In this document: one piece after another, positions 25,697-33,794 of the stretch
Numbering within the stretch: position 1 is the stretch's first letter
Layout: each line of letters begins with the position of its first letter
Assembly (NCBI GenBank): GCA_963740675.1
Contig: CAVUFS010000004.1
Span: 620,001-684,000, forward strand
Direction: 5' to 3'
From: CAIKMD01 sp963740675
Lineage (GTDB): Bacteria; Pseudomonadota; Alphaproteobacteria; ATCC43930; CGMCC-115725
Length of the DNA: 64,000 nucleotides
Made by a program: the position numbers and the translations under genes
The notes under the pieces: generated by a model
The model's input: only the letters and a program-made list of their open reading frames with translations
The model's database searches: none
Told to the model about the DNA's origin: nothing

Positions 25697-26679
25697 GACG
25701 CCGCCGCGCGCGGCGAGCCGGCTTCCGCCGGTTTGTCGAGGGTTTTCGTTTCACGCGCGCGCCACGCGACCCAGATCGAGACGGTCAGCGGCTGGCCGAT
25801 GAGATGACGCACGGGCTCGGGCACCAGCCCGGCCTCGCGGCACCAGTCGGAAATCTCCGCATCGGCAAAGCCCAAATGGCGATGCGCATGTTCCTCGCGC
25901 AGGAATTCGAGCGCGTGCGGCGCGAAATCGACAATCACCAGCTGTCCTTCGGGCCGCACCATACGCGCTGCCTCGGCGACCGCGAGCGACGGACGATCCG
26001 CGTAATGCAGCACCTGATGGAAGATCGCGGCGTCGAAACTCTGATCGGCGAAAGGAAGCTGAAAGATGTCGCCCTGGCGGATCGTGCAATTGTGCAGATT
26101 CGCTTTTTCGAGATTGGCGCGCGCCACCGCGAGCATTTCGCGCGACAGGTCGATGCCGATCGCACGCTCGACCCGCGGCGCAACGATCTCGAGCATGCGG
26201 CCAGTGCCCGTGCCGAGATCCAGCAGGTCGCCAATGGCATGGCCGCCAAGCGCTTCGAGCACCGCCGCTTCAACTTCGCGCTCATCGATGTGCAGCGAGC
26301 GGATCTGATCCCATTGCTGGGCATTGGCGCGGAAATAGGCGTTGGCCGCGCCGGCCCGTTGGCGCTTCACGGTGTCGAGCCGCGCCTGATCGAGCGCCAC
26401 TGTCGCATCGTCGCTCGGGACCGCGGCACAGATCTGCCGTGCCAGCTCAGCCGCCCGGCCGCGCGCGGCAAGCCGGTAATAGACCCAAGTCCCCTCGCGA
26501 AACCGGTCAAGCAAGCCGGCATCGCAAAGCAGCTTCAGATGGCGCGAAACCCGGGGCTGGCTCTGGCCGAGAATGTCCGTGAGCTCGGTCACGGTCAGTT
26601 CGCCCTTGGCGCACAGCAACAGCAGCCTCAGCCGGGTCAATTCGGCGACGGCGCGCAGGCTGCTGAGGATCGATTCCAT
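25693..26679 (-). CDS. sahR: ArsR-family regulator fused to a SAM-binding methyltransferase-like domain (SahR-like)
   Basis: 328 residues. Residues 1-90 are an ArsR-type winged helix (LRAVAELTRLRLLLLCAKGELTVTEL and LGQSQPRVSRHLKLLCDAGLL). It lacks the cysteine pairs of metal sensors. Residues from about 125 are a class I methyltransferase fold with LGGHAIGDLLDLGTGTGRML and IGIDLSREMLAVARANLEKA. This ArsR-plus-SAM-domain build, next to metF and metH, matches SahR, described as an S-adenosylhomocysteine-responsive repressor of methionine-cycle genes in proteobacteria. The function is inferred from architecture and context. The start at 26679 follows GAGTGAGG. A promoter overlapped by a palindrome lies just upstream. 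Confidence 0.85.
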   Translation of the reverse strand: MESILSSLRAVAELTRLRLLLLCAKGELTVTELTDILGQSQPRVSRHLKLLCDAGLLDRFREGTWVYYRLAARGRAAELARQICAAVPSDDATVALDQARLDTVKRQRAGAANAYFRANAQQWDQIRSLHIDEREVEAAVLEALGGHAIGDLLDLGTGTGRMLEIVAPRVERAIGIDLSREMLAVARANLEKANLHNCTIRQGDIFQLPFADQSFDAAIFHQVLHYADRPSLAVAEAARMVRPEGQLVIVDFAPHALEFLREEHAHRHLGFADAEISDWCREAGLVPEPVRHLIGQPLTVSIWVAWRARETKTLDKPAEAGSPRAAAS

Positions 26680-26706
26680 ATTGCCTCACTCGCTTCATTA
26701 TTTTTC

Positions 26707-26737
26707 TATATAAACATGTCTTTATGTATTAAGTCAA
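26707..26737 (-). promoter_or_regulatory. promoter of the sahR-metF-metH operon with overlapping palindromic operator
   Basis: On the minus strand a -35-like TTGACT (26732-26737) is followed, after 18-19 bases, by a -10-like TTATAT/TATATA (26707-26713). The sequence between and over the -10 is a near-perfect inverted repeat, ATATAAA at 26708-26714 and TTTATGT at 26721-26727, separated by six bases and symmetric apart from one outer position. It lies 28-49 bases before the regulator's start codon. A bound dimer here would block RNA polymerase, which fits autoregulation by the ArsR-type protein. The AT-rich island is conspicuous against the GC-rich surroundings. Confidence 0.65.
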
Positions 26738-26853
26738 TTAGGCTCTTACGGCGCTGAAATCCTTGTGTTTCCAAGCCCCCGCCAGGGCTTGTCGCGGTTT
26801 TGAGCCGGAATTATGCTCGCCCGCCGCTTTCGCCAGCCAAGGGACCAGCCACG

Positions 26854-27489
26854 ATGAGATTTCGTTTTCCGGCATTTTTTTCGGCGGCTGCGCTCGCCTT
26901 AATGCTGCTGTGCGGCAACGCGCATGCGATGCGAGCCGCCGATCCGTCGGCCCTCATCAACCAACTCGTCGGTCAGGCGATCAACGTCATCGTCGACAAG
27001 AACGAGACCGAAGATCAGCGCGAGGCGAAATTCCGCTCGCTGCTACAGGACGGTTTCGATATCCCGCGCATCTCGCGTTTCGTGCTCGGCCGCTACTGGA
27101 ACGGCGCGACCGAGGATCAGCGCAAGCAATTCAGCCAGCTCTTCGAGGATTGGATCGTGCGCACCTACGCGGCGCGCTTCGGCCAATACAGCGGCGAGAA
27201 GATCCAGGTAACCGGCACGCGCAGCGAGGGTCCGGCGACCACCGTTGTCGTCAGCCAATTCGTCAGCCCGAGTGGTGCGCCGCCGGCCAAGGTCGAATGG
27301 GTCGTCCGCAAGAGCGGCGACAATGACTTCACCGTCGTCGACGTCTCGGTTGAAGGCGTGAGCATGGCGCTGACGCAGCGCGACGAGATCGCCGCCGTGG
27401 CCGACCGCAACGGCGGCACGGTCGACGGCCTCAATCGCGCCATGCAGGACAAGATCAAAGGCGCCGCCGCCGCAGCCGGCGGCAAGTAG
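26854..27489 (+). CDS. mlaC: MlaC/Ttg2D-family phospholipid-binding periplasmic protein
   Basis: 211 residues with a Sec signal peptide (FRFPAFFSAAALALMLLC then NAHA, cleavage near residue 24). The mature part carries INVIVDKNETEDQREAKFRSLLQDGFDIPRISRFVLGRYW and QFSQLFEDWIVRTYAARFGQYSGE, typical of MlaC, the carrier that shuttles phospholipids between outer and inner membranes. The rest of the Mla transporter (MlaBDEF) is not in the window, so it is an isolated member; a hopanoid-export partner role, as for some alphaproteobacterial homologues, is also possible. The start at 26854 is chosen because the signal peptide begins there. Confidence 0.85.
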   Translation: MRFRFPAFFSAAALALMLLCGNAHAMRAADPSALINQLVGQAINVIVDKNETEDQREAKFRSLLQDGFDIPRISRFVLGRYWNGATEDQRKQFSQLFEDWIVRTYAARFGQYSGEKIQVTGTRSEGPATTVVVSQFVSPSGAPPAKVEWVVRKSGDNDFTVVDVSVEGVSMALTQRDEIAAVADRNGGTVDGLNRAMQDKIKGAAAAAGGK

Positions 27490-27509
27490 GAAGCGCTATC
27501 GAGCCGAAA

Positions 27510-27539
27510 CGCTGACGCGCGATCAGGCGCGCGTCAGCG
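27510..27539. terminator. shared hairpin between convergent mlaC and ettA
   Basis: A perfect 11-bp stem (CGCTGACGCGC at 27510-27520 and its complement at 27529-27539) with an eight-base loop. It lies between the two convergent genes and can act on both strands. The ettA stop codon falls inside the loop, so the right arm encodes the last residues of EttA. The following T runs are short on both sides. Confidence 0.5.
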
Positions 27540-29205
27540 GCTTGTATTTGAGGCGGTGCGGTTGTTCCGCATCGGCGCCGAGGCGGCGCTTCTTGTCGAC
27601 CTCGTAATCCTGGTAATTGCCCTCGAACCATTCGACATGGCTGTCGCCCTCAAAAGCGAGGATGTGCGTCGCGATGCGATCGAGGAACCAGCGATCGTGG
27701 GTGATCACCACCGCGCAGCCGGGGAAATCGAGCAGCGCTTCTTCGAGCGCGCGCAGCGTATCGACGTCCAGATCATTGGTCGGCTCGTCGAGCAGGATGA
27801 CGTTCGACGCGGTCTTCAACATCTTGGCAAGATGCACGCGATTGCGCTCGCCGCCGGATAGCTGACCGACTTTCTTCTGCTGGTCCGAGCCGCGGAAATT
27901 GAACAGCGAGCAATAGGCGCGCGACGGCATCTTGCGGCGGCCGAGATCGAGTTCTTCATAGCCGTCGGAAATCTCTTCCCACACCGTCTTGGTCGGGTTG
28001 AGCGTATCGCGCGATTGATCGACATAGCCGAGCTTCACCGTCTCGCCGACTTTGAAGCTGCCCGCATCGGGCTTTTCCTGGTTGGTGACCATGCGGAACA
28101 GCGTCGTCTTGCCGGCGCCATTCGCGCCGATGATGCCGACGATGCCGCCGGGCGGCAGGCGGAATGACAGGTTGTCGATGAGCAGCCGGTCGCCATAGGC
28201 CTTGGAAAGGCCTTCGGCCTCGATGACGAGGTCGCCGAGACGCGGGCCTGGGGGCAGCACGATCTGCACGTTCTCCGGCGCCTTCTCTTTGCTCTGCGCC
28301 AGCAAGTCCTCATAGGCCGAGAGACGCGCCTTGCTCTTCGCCTGACGCGCCCGCGGGCTTTGTTTGACCCAATCGAGTTCGCGCTCGAGCGAGCGCTGGC
28401 GTGCCTCTTCTTGCTTGCCCTCTTGCGCGAGGCGCTTCTGCTTCTGGTCAAGCCAGCCGGTGTAATTGCCTTGATAGGGAATGCCCTGGCCGCGATCGAG
28501 TTCGAGGATCCAGCCCGCGACTTCATCGAGGAAGTAGCGATCATGCGTCACGGTGACGACAGTGCCCTCGTAATCGTGCAGGAAGCGCTGCAGCCAGGCG
28601 ACCGATTCCGCGTCGAGATGGTTGGTCGGTTCGTCGAGTAGCAGCAGATCGGGCTTTTGCAGCAGCAGCCGGCACAGCGCGACACGGCGGCGTTCGCCAC
28701 CCGAGAGCTTCGTCACATCGGCATCTCCCGGCGGACACCGCAATGCGTCCATCGCGATCTCGATCGTGCGATCGAGTTCCCAGCCATTCGCCGCGTCGAT
28801 CTTCTCCTGCAACTCGCCCTGCTCAGTGATGAGCTCGTTCATCTCGTCGTCGTCGAGCTCTTCGCCGAATTTGGCGCTGACCTCTTCGAAACGCTCGAGC
28901 AACGCTTTGACCTCAGCCAGACCCTCGGTGACATTGCCGGCAACGTCCTTGCCCGGATCGAGATCGGGCTCCTGCGACAGATAACCGACGCTGGCACCTT
29001 CGGACGCCCAAGCCTCGCCACTGAAATTCTTCTCGACCCCGGCCATGATCTTGAGCAGCGTCGATTTGCCGGCGCCGTTCGCGCCAAGAACGCCGATCTT
29101 CGCGCCCGGAAGGAAGGAAAGGCGGATGTCTTTGAGGACCTCGCGGCCGCCGGGATAGGTTTTCCCGAGGCCCTTCATGACGTAGATATACTGGTAAGCG
29201 GCCAT
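27523..29205 (-). CDS. ettA: energy-dependent translational throttle protein EttA (ABC-F)
   Basis: 560-residue soluble ABC-F protein that binds the ribosomal E site and gates the first peptide bond according to ATP/ADP. Two ATPase cassettes are seen: Walker A GANGAGKSTLLKIMAG (about 39) and GANGAGKTTLFRMV (about 355), signatures LSGGERRRVALCRLL and LSGGERNRVHLAKML, and Walker B LLLLDEPTNHLDAESVAWL and ILLDEPTNDLDVDTL. There are no membrane segments. The EttA-type arm and the linker are present, and the C-terminus RLKYKPLTRA is typical. It is divergent from the opine dehydrogenase-like gene. Confidence 0.95.
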   Translation of the reverse strand: MAAYQYIYVMKGLGKTYPGGREVLKDIRLSFLPGAKIGVLGANGAGKSTLLKIMAGVEKNFSGEAWASEGASVGYLSQEPDLDPGKDVAGNVTEGLAEVKALLERFEEVSAKFGEELDDDEMNELITEQGELQEKIDAANGWELDRTIEIAMDALRCPPGDADVTKLSGGERRRVALCRLLLQKPDLLLLDEPTNHLDAESVAWLQRFLHDYEGTVVTVTHDRYFLDEVAGWILELDRGQGIPYQGNYTGWLDQKQKRLAQEGKQEEARQRSLERELDWVKQSPRARQAKSKARLSAYEDLLAQSKEKAPENVQIVLPPGPRLGDLVIEAEGLSKAYGDRLLIDNLSFRLPPGGIVGIIGANGAGKTTLFRMVTNQEKPDAGSFKVGETVKLGYVDQSRDTLNPTKTVWEEISDGYEELDLGRRKMPSRAYCSLFNFRGSDQQKKVGQLSGGERNRVHLAKMLKTASNVILLDEPTNDLDVDTLRALEEALLDFPGCAVVITHDRWFLDRIATHILAFEGDSHVEWFEGNYQDYEVDKKRRLGADAEQPHRLKYKPLTRA

Positions 29206-29335
29206 CTAATTGATATCCATAATATTTTTGGAGGAGTTGCGCGCCGTGCCGGCGCCCCCGCCTAGCATGGTTTGGAGCGGCTCGCAAACCCCGACAAACT
29301 TATGCATGCTCGCGGGATATAAAAGGGCGGACAAA

Positions 29336-30439
29336 ATGGATAAGAAGACGATCGCGGTTATCGGCGCGGGGAATGGCGGCTTCAACCTCGTCGCCCATCT
29401 GGGCGCAGCCGGTCATGCGATGCGGCTCCATGACATCGACGACGCCAAGCTGACAGCGCTGCGCGCGGCCGGTGGCATCGATACCAGCGGCATGGGTACC
29501 GGCTTCGCCAAGCTCGAACACGTCACCGCCGATCTTGCGACCGTCATCAAGGGCGCCGATGTGGTCGTTGTGTGCACGGGCGGTCACCGGCAAGCCGCCG
29601 CCGCCAAAGCCATGGCGCCGCTTCTCGCCGACGGACAGACCATCCTGCTCGTCCAGGGGAATACCGGCGGATCGCTCGCGTTTCGTCGCGTGCTGGACCA
29701 AGCCGGTTGTCGCGCCCGGATCGAACTCGCGGAAATGGACAACTACCCCTATTCCGCCAAGACGCTTGGGCCCGCCAAAATACAGCCGATCGTCACGAAG
29801 CACTGGCTGCAAATCGCGAGCTTTCCCGGCAATCGCATCGACACCGTTTTTGCGATGTTAGGTCCGCTCTTCCCGACGGCAATCAAAGCGCCGAACGTCA
29901 TCCACACCGGCTTTACCAACGCGAATGCGATGCTGCATGTCGCGAACTGCGTGCTCAACGCGACGCGCATCGAGCATGCCGAAACCTACAAATTCTATTC
30001 GCACGGCGTGACAGAGGGCGTGGCGCGGATCTACCGGGCGATCAATGCCGAACGTGTCGCGGCCGCCGCGGCTATGGGTGCGACCGTGCCGACCCTCGAG
30101 GACTGGTTCGAGCGCGTCTACAAAGTGCGCGAGGCGACGCTGGTCGAGACTTTCCAGAAGCTCACCTTCAATGCCGACGGGCCCTATGGCGGCACACCCG
30201 CACCGAAATCGTTCGATGCCAATTATGTCGCGGAAGATGTGCCGGTCGGATTGATGCCGATTGCAGCTATTGGAAAAGCCGCCGGCGTTCCGATGGCGGC
30301 TACACAAAACCTGATCGACATGGCCAAGCTCATGACCGGCAACGACTATGCGGCGACCGGCCGAACCCTCGAAATGATGGGTCTCGCCGATAAAGATGCG
30401 GCCGGAATCCGGCAGATCGTCGATCAGGGTTTCGGCTGA
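29336..30439 (+). CDS. NAD/NADP octopine/nopaline dehydrogenase-family protein
   Basis: 367 residues. The Rossmann fold is at the N-terminus (TIAVIGAGNGGFNLVAHLGAAGHAMRLHD). The second half has the opine dehydrogenase catalytic domain features NVIHTGFTNANAMLHVANCVLNATRIEHAETYKFYSHGVTEG and the long helical C-terminus. Family enzymes reductively condense an amino acid with a keto acid, and metallophore (staphylopine-type) synthases are related. No nicotianamine synthase-like gene or metallophore transporter is next to it, so the substrate is open. The ATG at 29336 follows AAAAGGGCGGA; earlier in-frame Met codons (29306, 29210) lie upstream of the conserved region. Confidence 0.82.
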   Translation: MDKKTIAVIGAGNGGFNLVAHLGAAGHAMRLHDIDDAKLTALRAAGGIDTSGMGTGFAKLEHVTADLATVIKGADVVVVCTGGHRQAAAAKAMAPLLADGQTILLVQGNTGGSLAFRRVLDQAGCRARIELAEMDNYPYSAKTLGPAKIQPIVTKHWLQIASFPGNRIDTVFAMLGPLFPTAIKAPNVIHTGFTNANAMLHVANCVLNATRIEHAETYKFYSHGVTEGVARIYRAINAERVAAAAAMGATVPTLEDWFERVYKVREATLVETFQKLTFNADGPYGGTPAPKSFDANYVAEDVPVGLMPIAAIGKAAGVPMAATQNLIDMAKLMTGNDYAATGRTLEMMGLADKDAAGIRQIVDQGFG

Positions 30440-30494
30440 GCGCGGTCGCGTCTGTAACGCGGCATAATCCCCCAACCCAAGGCGTTATTCACTC

Positions 30495-30926
30495 ATGTCA
30501 CCCCTTCGTTTCCTCCTCAATGTGCTCTGGGTGTTCACCGGCGGTCTCTGGACGGCCGCGGCGTGGATTCTCGGTGCGTTGATCATGTGCCTCACCATTA
30601 TCGGCCTGCCCTGGGCCCGCGCCGCCTTCAACATCGCGCTCTACACCTTCCTGCCCTTCGGGCATCGCGCCGTGTCGCGCGCACGCTTCACCGGCCGCGA
30701 GGATATCGGCACCGGCCCGCTTGGCGTGCTCGGCAATCTCATCTGGTTGATCCTCGCCGGTTGGTGGCTGGCGATTTTGCATCTCATCAACGCCGCCGCG
30801 TTGGCGATCACCATCATCGGCATTCCCTTCGCCTGGGCGCATATCAAGCTCGCGGCGATCGCGCTGTGGCCGATCGGCCGCATGATCGTCACGGTCGAGG
30901 AAGCAGAGGCCTGGTCACAAAACTGA
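30495..30926 (+). CDS. yccF: YccF-family inner membrane protein
   Basis: 143 residues with about four hydrophobic segments and two copies of the YccF repeat, seen as ALIMCLTIIGLPWARAAFNIALYTFLPFG and AALAITIIGIPFAWAHIKLAAIALWPIG. The protein is conserved in proteobacteria and its role is unknown. It starts at the ATG at 30495. The gap to the preceding gene is 55 bp and to the next gene 42 bp, with no clear promoter in either. Confidence 0.85.
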   Translation: MSPLRFLLNVLWVFTGGLWTAAAWILGALIMCLTIIGLPWARAAFNIALYTFLPFGHRAVSRARFTGREDIGTGPLGVLGNLIWLILAGWWLAILHLINAAALAITIIGIPFAWAHIKLAAIALWPIGRMIVTVEEAEAWSQN

Positions 30927-30968
30927 CTTATGCGATTGCTAGGGTCGCCGCACACTGAGGGGAAATCC

Positions 30969-32801
30969 ATGCGGCACTGGCAGATCGTTCTCACGGCAAT
31001 CGCGGCATTCACCGTCACGCAGGCGCAAGCCGCGGATAAGCCGCACAGCCTCATTCTCTTCGTGCCCGACGGCATGCGCGCCAAGATGGTGACGCCGGAG
31101 ACGGCGCCAACCATGGCCGCGATCCGCGACCAAGGCGTCAATTTCCAGAACAGCCATTCGATGTTCCCGACCTTTACCATGCCGAATTCCTCAGCCATGG
31201 CGACCGGTCATTGGATCGGCGATACCGGGATCTTCAGCAACAACATCTATGCCGGCTACAACGTTAGCAATACGGGCGTGACCCCGTCGCTCGAAAACGA
31301 TGCTGTGCAAGGCAGCCTCGACCAGCACAAGGGCGGCAATTTCCTCGACGAGACGGCGTTGCTTTCGGCAGCACGCCAGACCGGTCTCAGCACCGCCGCG
31401 ATCGGCAAAGTCGGCCCGGTCCTGATTTTCGATCATATCGACCGCGCCGGCTCGCCGACGATCGTTGTCGACGACGCGACCGGCACGCCAGCCGGCATCC
31501 CCTTAGCACCCGAGGTGAGCGATGCGCTGAAGCAGGCTTCGCTGCCGGTCGCCACGCCGTCGCGCGGTGCCAATGGCGATACCGGCACGATGTCGAAGCC
31601 CGGCACGACCGTCGCCAACCTCCAGCAGCAGAACTACTTCGTCGATGTCGCGACCAAAGTCGTGCTGCCGATGTTCAAGGCGCGCAATCAGCCCTTCGTC
31701 ATGGTGTTCTGGTCGCGCGATCCGGACGGCTCGCAGCACAATCAAGGCGACAGCCTGGGCAAGGTAACGCCCGGCATCAATGGCCCGACTTCGCTCGCCG
31801 CGATCAAGAATGCGGATGACGATCTCGCCCGATTGCGCGCGACGCTGGATCAGCTTGGCCTCAGCGCGACCACCGATATCGTGATCTCCGCCGATCACGG
31901 CTTCGCGACAATTTCAAAAGAGAGCAAGACCAGCGCCGCCGCGCAGGCGCATTACGACGATGTTCCAGCAGGCTTCTTGCCGCCGGGCTTCCTCGCGCTC
32001 GACATCGCGGCCGCCGAAGGCGCGCCGGTGCTCGATCCGACGGATAGCGACAACCCGATCGCGGCCGGCCAGCATCCGAAGGTAGGCAGCGCGATTATCG
32101 GTAAGAATCCAGCCCGCCCCGATTATGTCATCGCGGCGAATGGCGGCTCCGATCTCGTCTATGTCCCAAGCGGCAATCGCCTTCTCGTCGAGCATGCCGT
32201 CGCGACGCTGTTGAAAGAGGATTACATCAGCGGCCTCTTCGTCGACGATCGCTTCGGCCATATCGCCGGCACCTTGCCGCTGAGCGCGATCGGCCTACAT
32301 GGCAGCGCGGTGACGCCGGTACCGGCGATCGTGGTGAACTTTCGCTCGTACACCAGCGGCTGCGAAGTCCCGACGAATTGCACGGTCACCATCGCCGACA
32401 CGCCGTTGCAACAGGGTCAGGGTCAGCATGGCAGCTTCAGCCGCGGCGAAACGCTGAACTTCATGGCCGCCATCGGTCCCGATTTCAAAGCCGGCTTCGC
32501 CGATCCGGCGCCGGTCAGCAATGCCGATATCGGCAGGACGATGGCGCATGTGCTGGGCTTGAAGATCACGGCCAAGGGCAAGCTACTGGGCCGCGTGATC
32601 GCCGAAGCGATGCCCGGCGGCGCGACGCCGAAGGCCACATCAGGCATGCTGCATGGTCCCGCCGCTGCCGACGGTCTTGCGACCTATCTTTCCTATCAGG
32701 AAGCCCGGGGCACGCGGTATTTCGATGCCGCCGGCTTCCCTGACCGGACGTTCGGCCTCTACCTGCCGAAGACGACCAAGACGGCCTCCACCTCGCGCTG
32801 A
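30969..32801 (+). CDS. alkaline phosphatase-superfamily hydrolase (nucleotide pyrophosphatase/phosphodiesterase-like)
   Basis: 610 residues with a Sec signal peptide (IVLTAIAAFTVTQAQA, cleavage near residue 22), so it acts in the periplasm. Metal-site motifs of the superfamily are visible: LILFVPDGM (Asp), the nucleophile region MFPTFTMPNSSAMATG (Thr), FWSRDPDGSQHNQGDS (Asp, His) and VISADHGFAT (Asp-His). The substrate is probably a phosphodiester or phosphomonoester, but it cannot be named. The start at 30969 follows GAGGGGAAATCC and sits exactly before the signal peptide. Confidence 0.85.
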   Translation: MRHWQIVLTAIAAFTVTQAQAADKPHSLILFVPDGMRAKMVTPETAPTMAAIRDQGVNFQNSHSMFPTFTMPNSSAMATGHWIGDTGIFSNNIYAGYNVSNTGVTPSLENDAVQGSLDQHKGGNFLDETALLSAARQTGLSTAAIGKVGPVLIFDHIDRAGSPTIVVDDATGTPAGIPLAPEVSDALKQASLPVATPSRGANGDTGTMSKPGTTVANLQQQNYFVDVATKVVLPMFKARNQPFVMVFWSRDPDGSQHNQGDSLGKVTPGINGPTSLAAIKNADDDLARLRATLDQLGLSATTDIVISADHGFATISKESKTSAAAQAHYDDVPAGFLPPGFLALDIAAAEGAPVLDPTDSDNPIAAGQHPKVGSAIIGKNPARPDYVIAANGGSDLVYVPSGNRLLVEHAVATLLKEDYISGLFVDDRFGHIAGTLPLSAIGLHGSAVTPVPAIVVNFRSYTSGCEVPTNCTVTIADTPLQQGQGQHGSFSRGETLNFMAAIGPDFKAGFADPAPVSNADIGRTMAHVLGLKITAKGKLLGRVIAEAMPGGATPKATSGMLHGPAAADGLATYLSYQEARGTRYFDAAGFPDRTFGLYLPKTTKTASTSR

Positions 32802-32857
32802 CCGTCGGCCCGTGCTAACAACTCTCTGCCCGGCAGGGCCGGGCGGAGGGTTTCGCC

Positions 32858-33787
32858 ATGATCAATCTGCAAGATATCCGCTACGTCCGCCTCGGCACGC
32901 GCGATCTCGAGGGCGCGATCGATTACGCGACCAAGATTCTCGGCCTTCAGCTTGTCGGTCGCGAGGGCAAATCCGCCTATTTCCGCAGCGATACCGTGCC
33001 GGTGCGCGGTGATACGCGCGATCACACCCTGGTCTATTTCGAGGGCGATCCGAGCGACCACACGATCGGCTTCGATCTGAAAGACCCGGTCGATTTCGAC
33101 GCCGTCGGCGCGGCGTTGGAGAATGCCGGCTATGGCGCGACCCTCGCCAATAAAGAGGATAGCGAGAAGCGGCGCGCCCGCGGTGTGATCCAGTCGCGCG
33201 ATCCGAGCGGCAACAAGATCGAGATCGTGGCGCGGCCTTATCACAGCGGCACGCGCTATTTCCCGGCGCGCGACGCCGGTATTACGCATTTCAGCCATAT
33301 CGGCCTCAATTCCAGCGACCCCGTTCGCGACGAGAAATATTGGACGAAGCTGATGAGCGCCCGCGTCTCGGATTGGCTGGGTGACGCGCCGCTGCTGCGG
33401 ATCAGCACCTGCCATCATTCGATCGCTATGTTCCCTTCGCCGAAGCCCGGCGTGCAGCACATCAATCATCAGGTCGAAGACGTCGACGACGTGATGAAGT
33501 CCTATTACTTCCTCAAGCAGCAAGGCGTGAAGATCGCCTGGGGGCCGGGCCGGCATCCGCTTTCGACCGCGGTGATGGTCTATTTCTATGGGCCGGACAA
33601 CATGGTCTATGAGTATTCCTGCGGCGTGAAGCACATCCTGCCGGAAGACGAAGCGACCTATCGCCCGCGCCAATTCCCGCCGACACTGACCTCATTCTGC
33701 ATGTGGGGCTCGGTGCCCGATTTCCCGGCGATGGAAGCGGCGATGGATTTGCCGGAGAAGGGCAAGCCCGCACTCAAAGCGGTGTGA
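32858..33787 (+). CDS. VOC-family extradiol ring-cleavage dioxygenase-like protein
   Basis: 309 residues with two glyoxalase/bleomycin-fold repeats, as in catechol 2,3-dioxygenase and 2,3-dihydroxybiphenyl 1,2-dioxygenase. The second repeat carries candidate Fe(II) ligands: His in ITHFSHIGLNS, His in GVQHINHQVEDVDD, and Glu in NMVYEYSCGVKH. The order of repeats and the spacing fit a type I extradiol enzyme, so meta-cleavage of a catechol-like substrate is likely. The RBS is GGGCGGAGGG. The M20 hydrolase gene follows seven bases after the stop, suggesting a joint catabolic role. Confidence 0.85.
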   Translation: MINLQDIRYVRLGTRDLEGAIDYATKILGLQLVGREGKSAYFRSDTVPVRGDTRDHTLVYFEGDPSDHTIGFDLKDPVDFDAVGAALENAGYGATLANKEDSEKRRARGVIQSRDPSGNKIEIVARPYHSGTRYFPARDAGITHFSHIGLNSSDPVRDEKYWTKLMSARVSDWLGDAPLLRISTCHHSIAMFPSPKPGVQHINHQVEDVDDVMKSYYFLKQQGVKIAWGPGRHPLSTAVMVYFYGPDNMVYEYSCGVKHILPEDEATYRPRQFPPTLTSFCMWGSVPDFPAMEAAMDLPEKGKPALKAV

Positions 33788-33794
33788 GCGCGCG

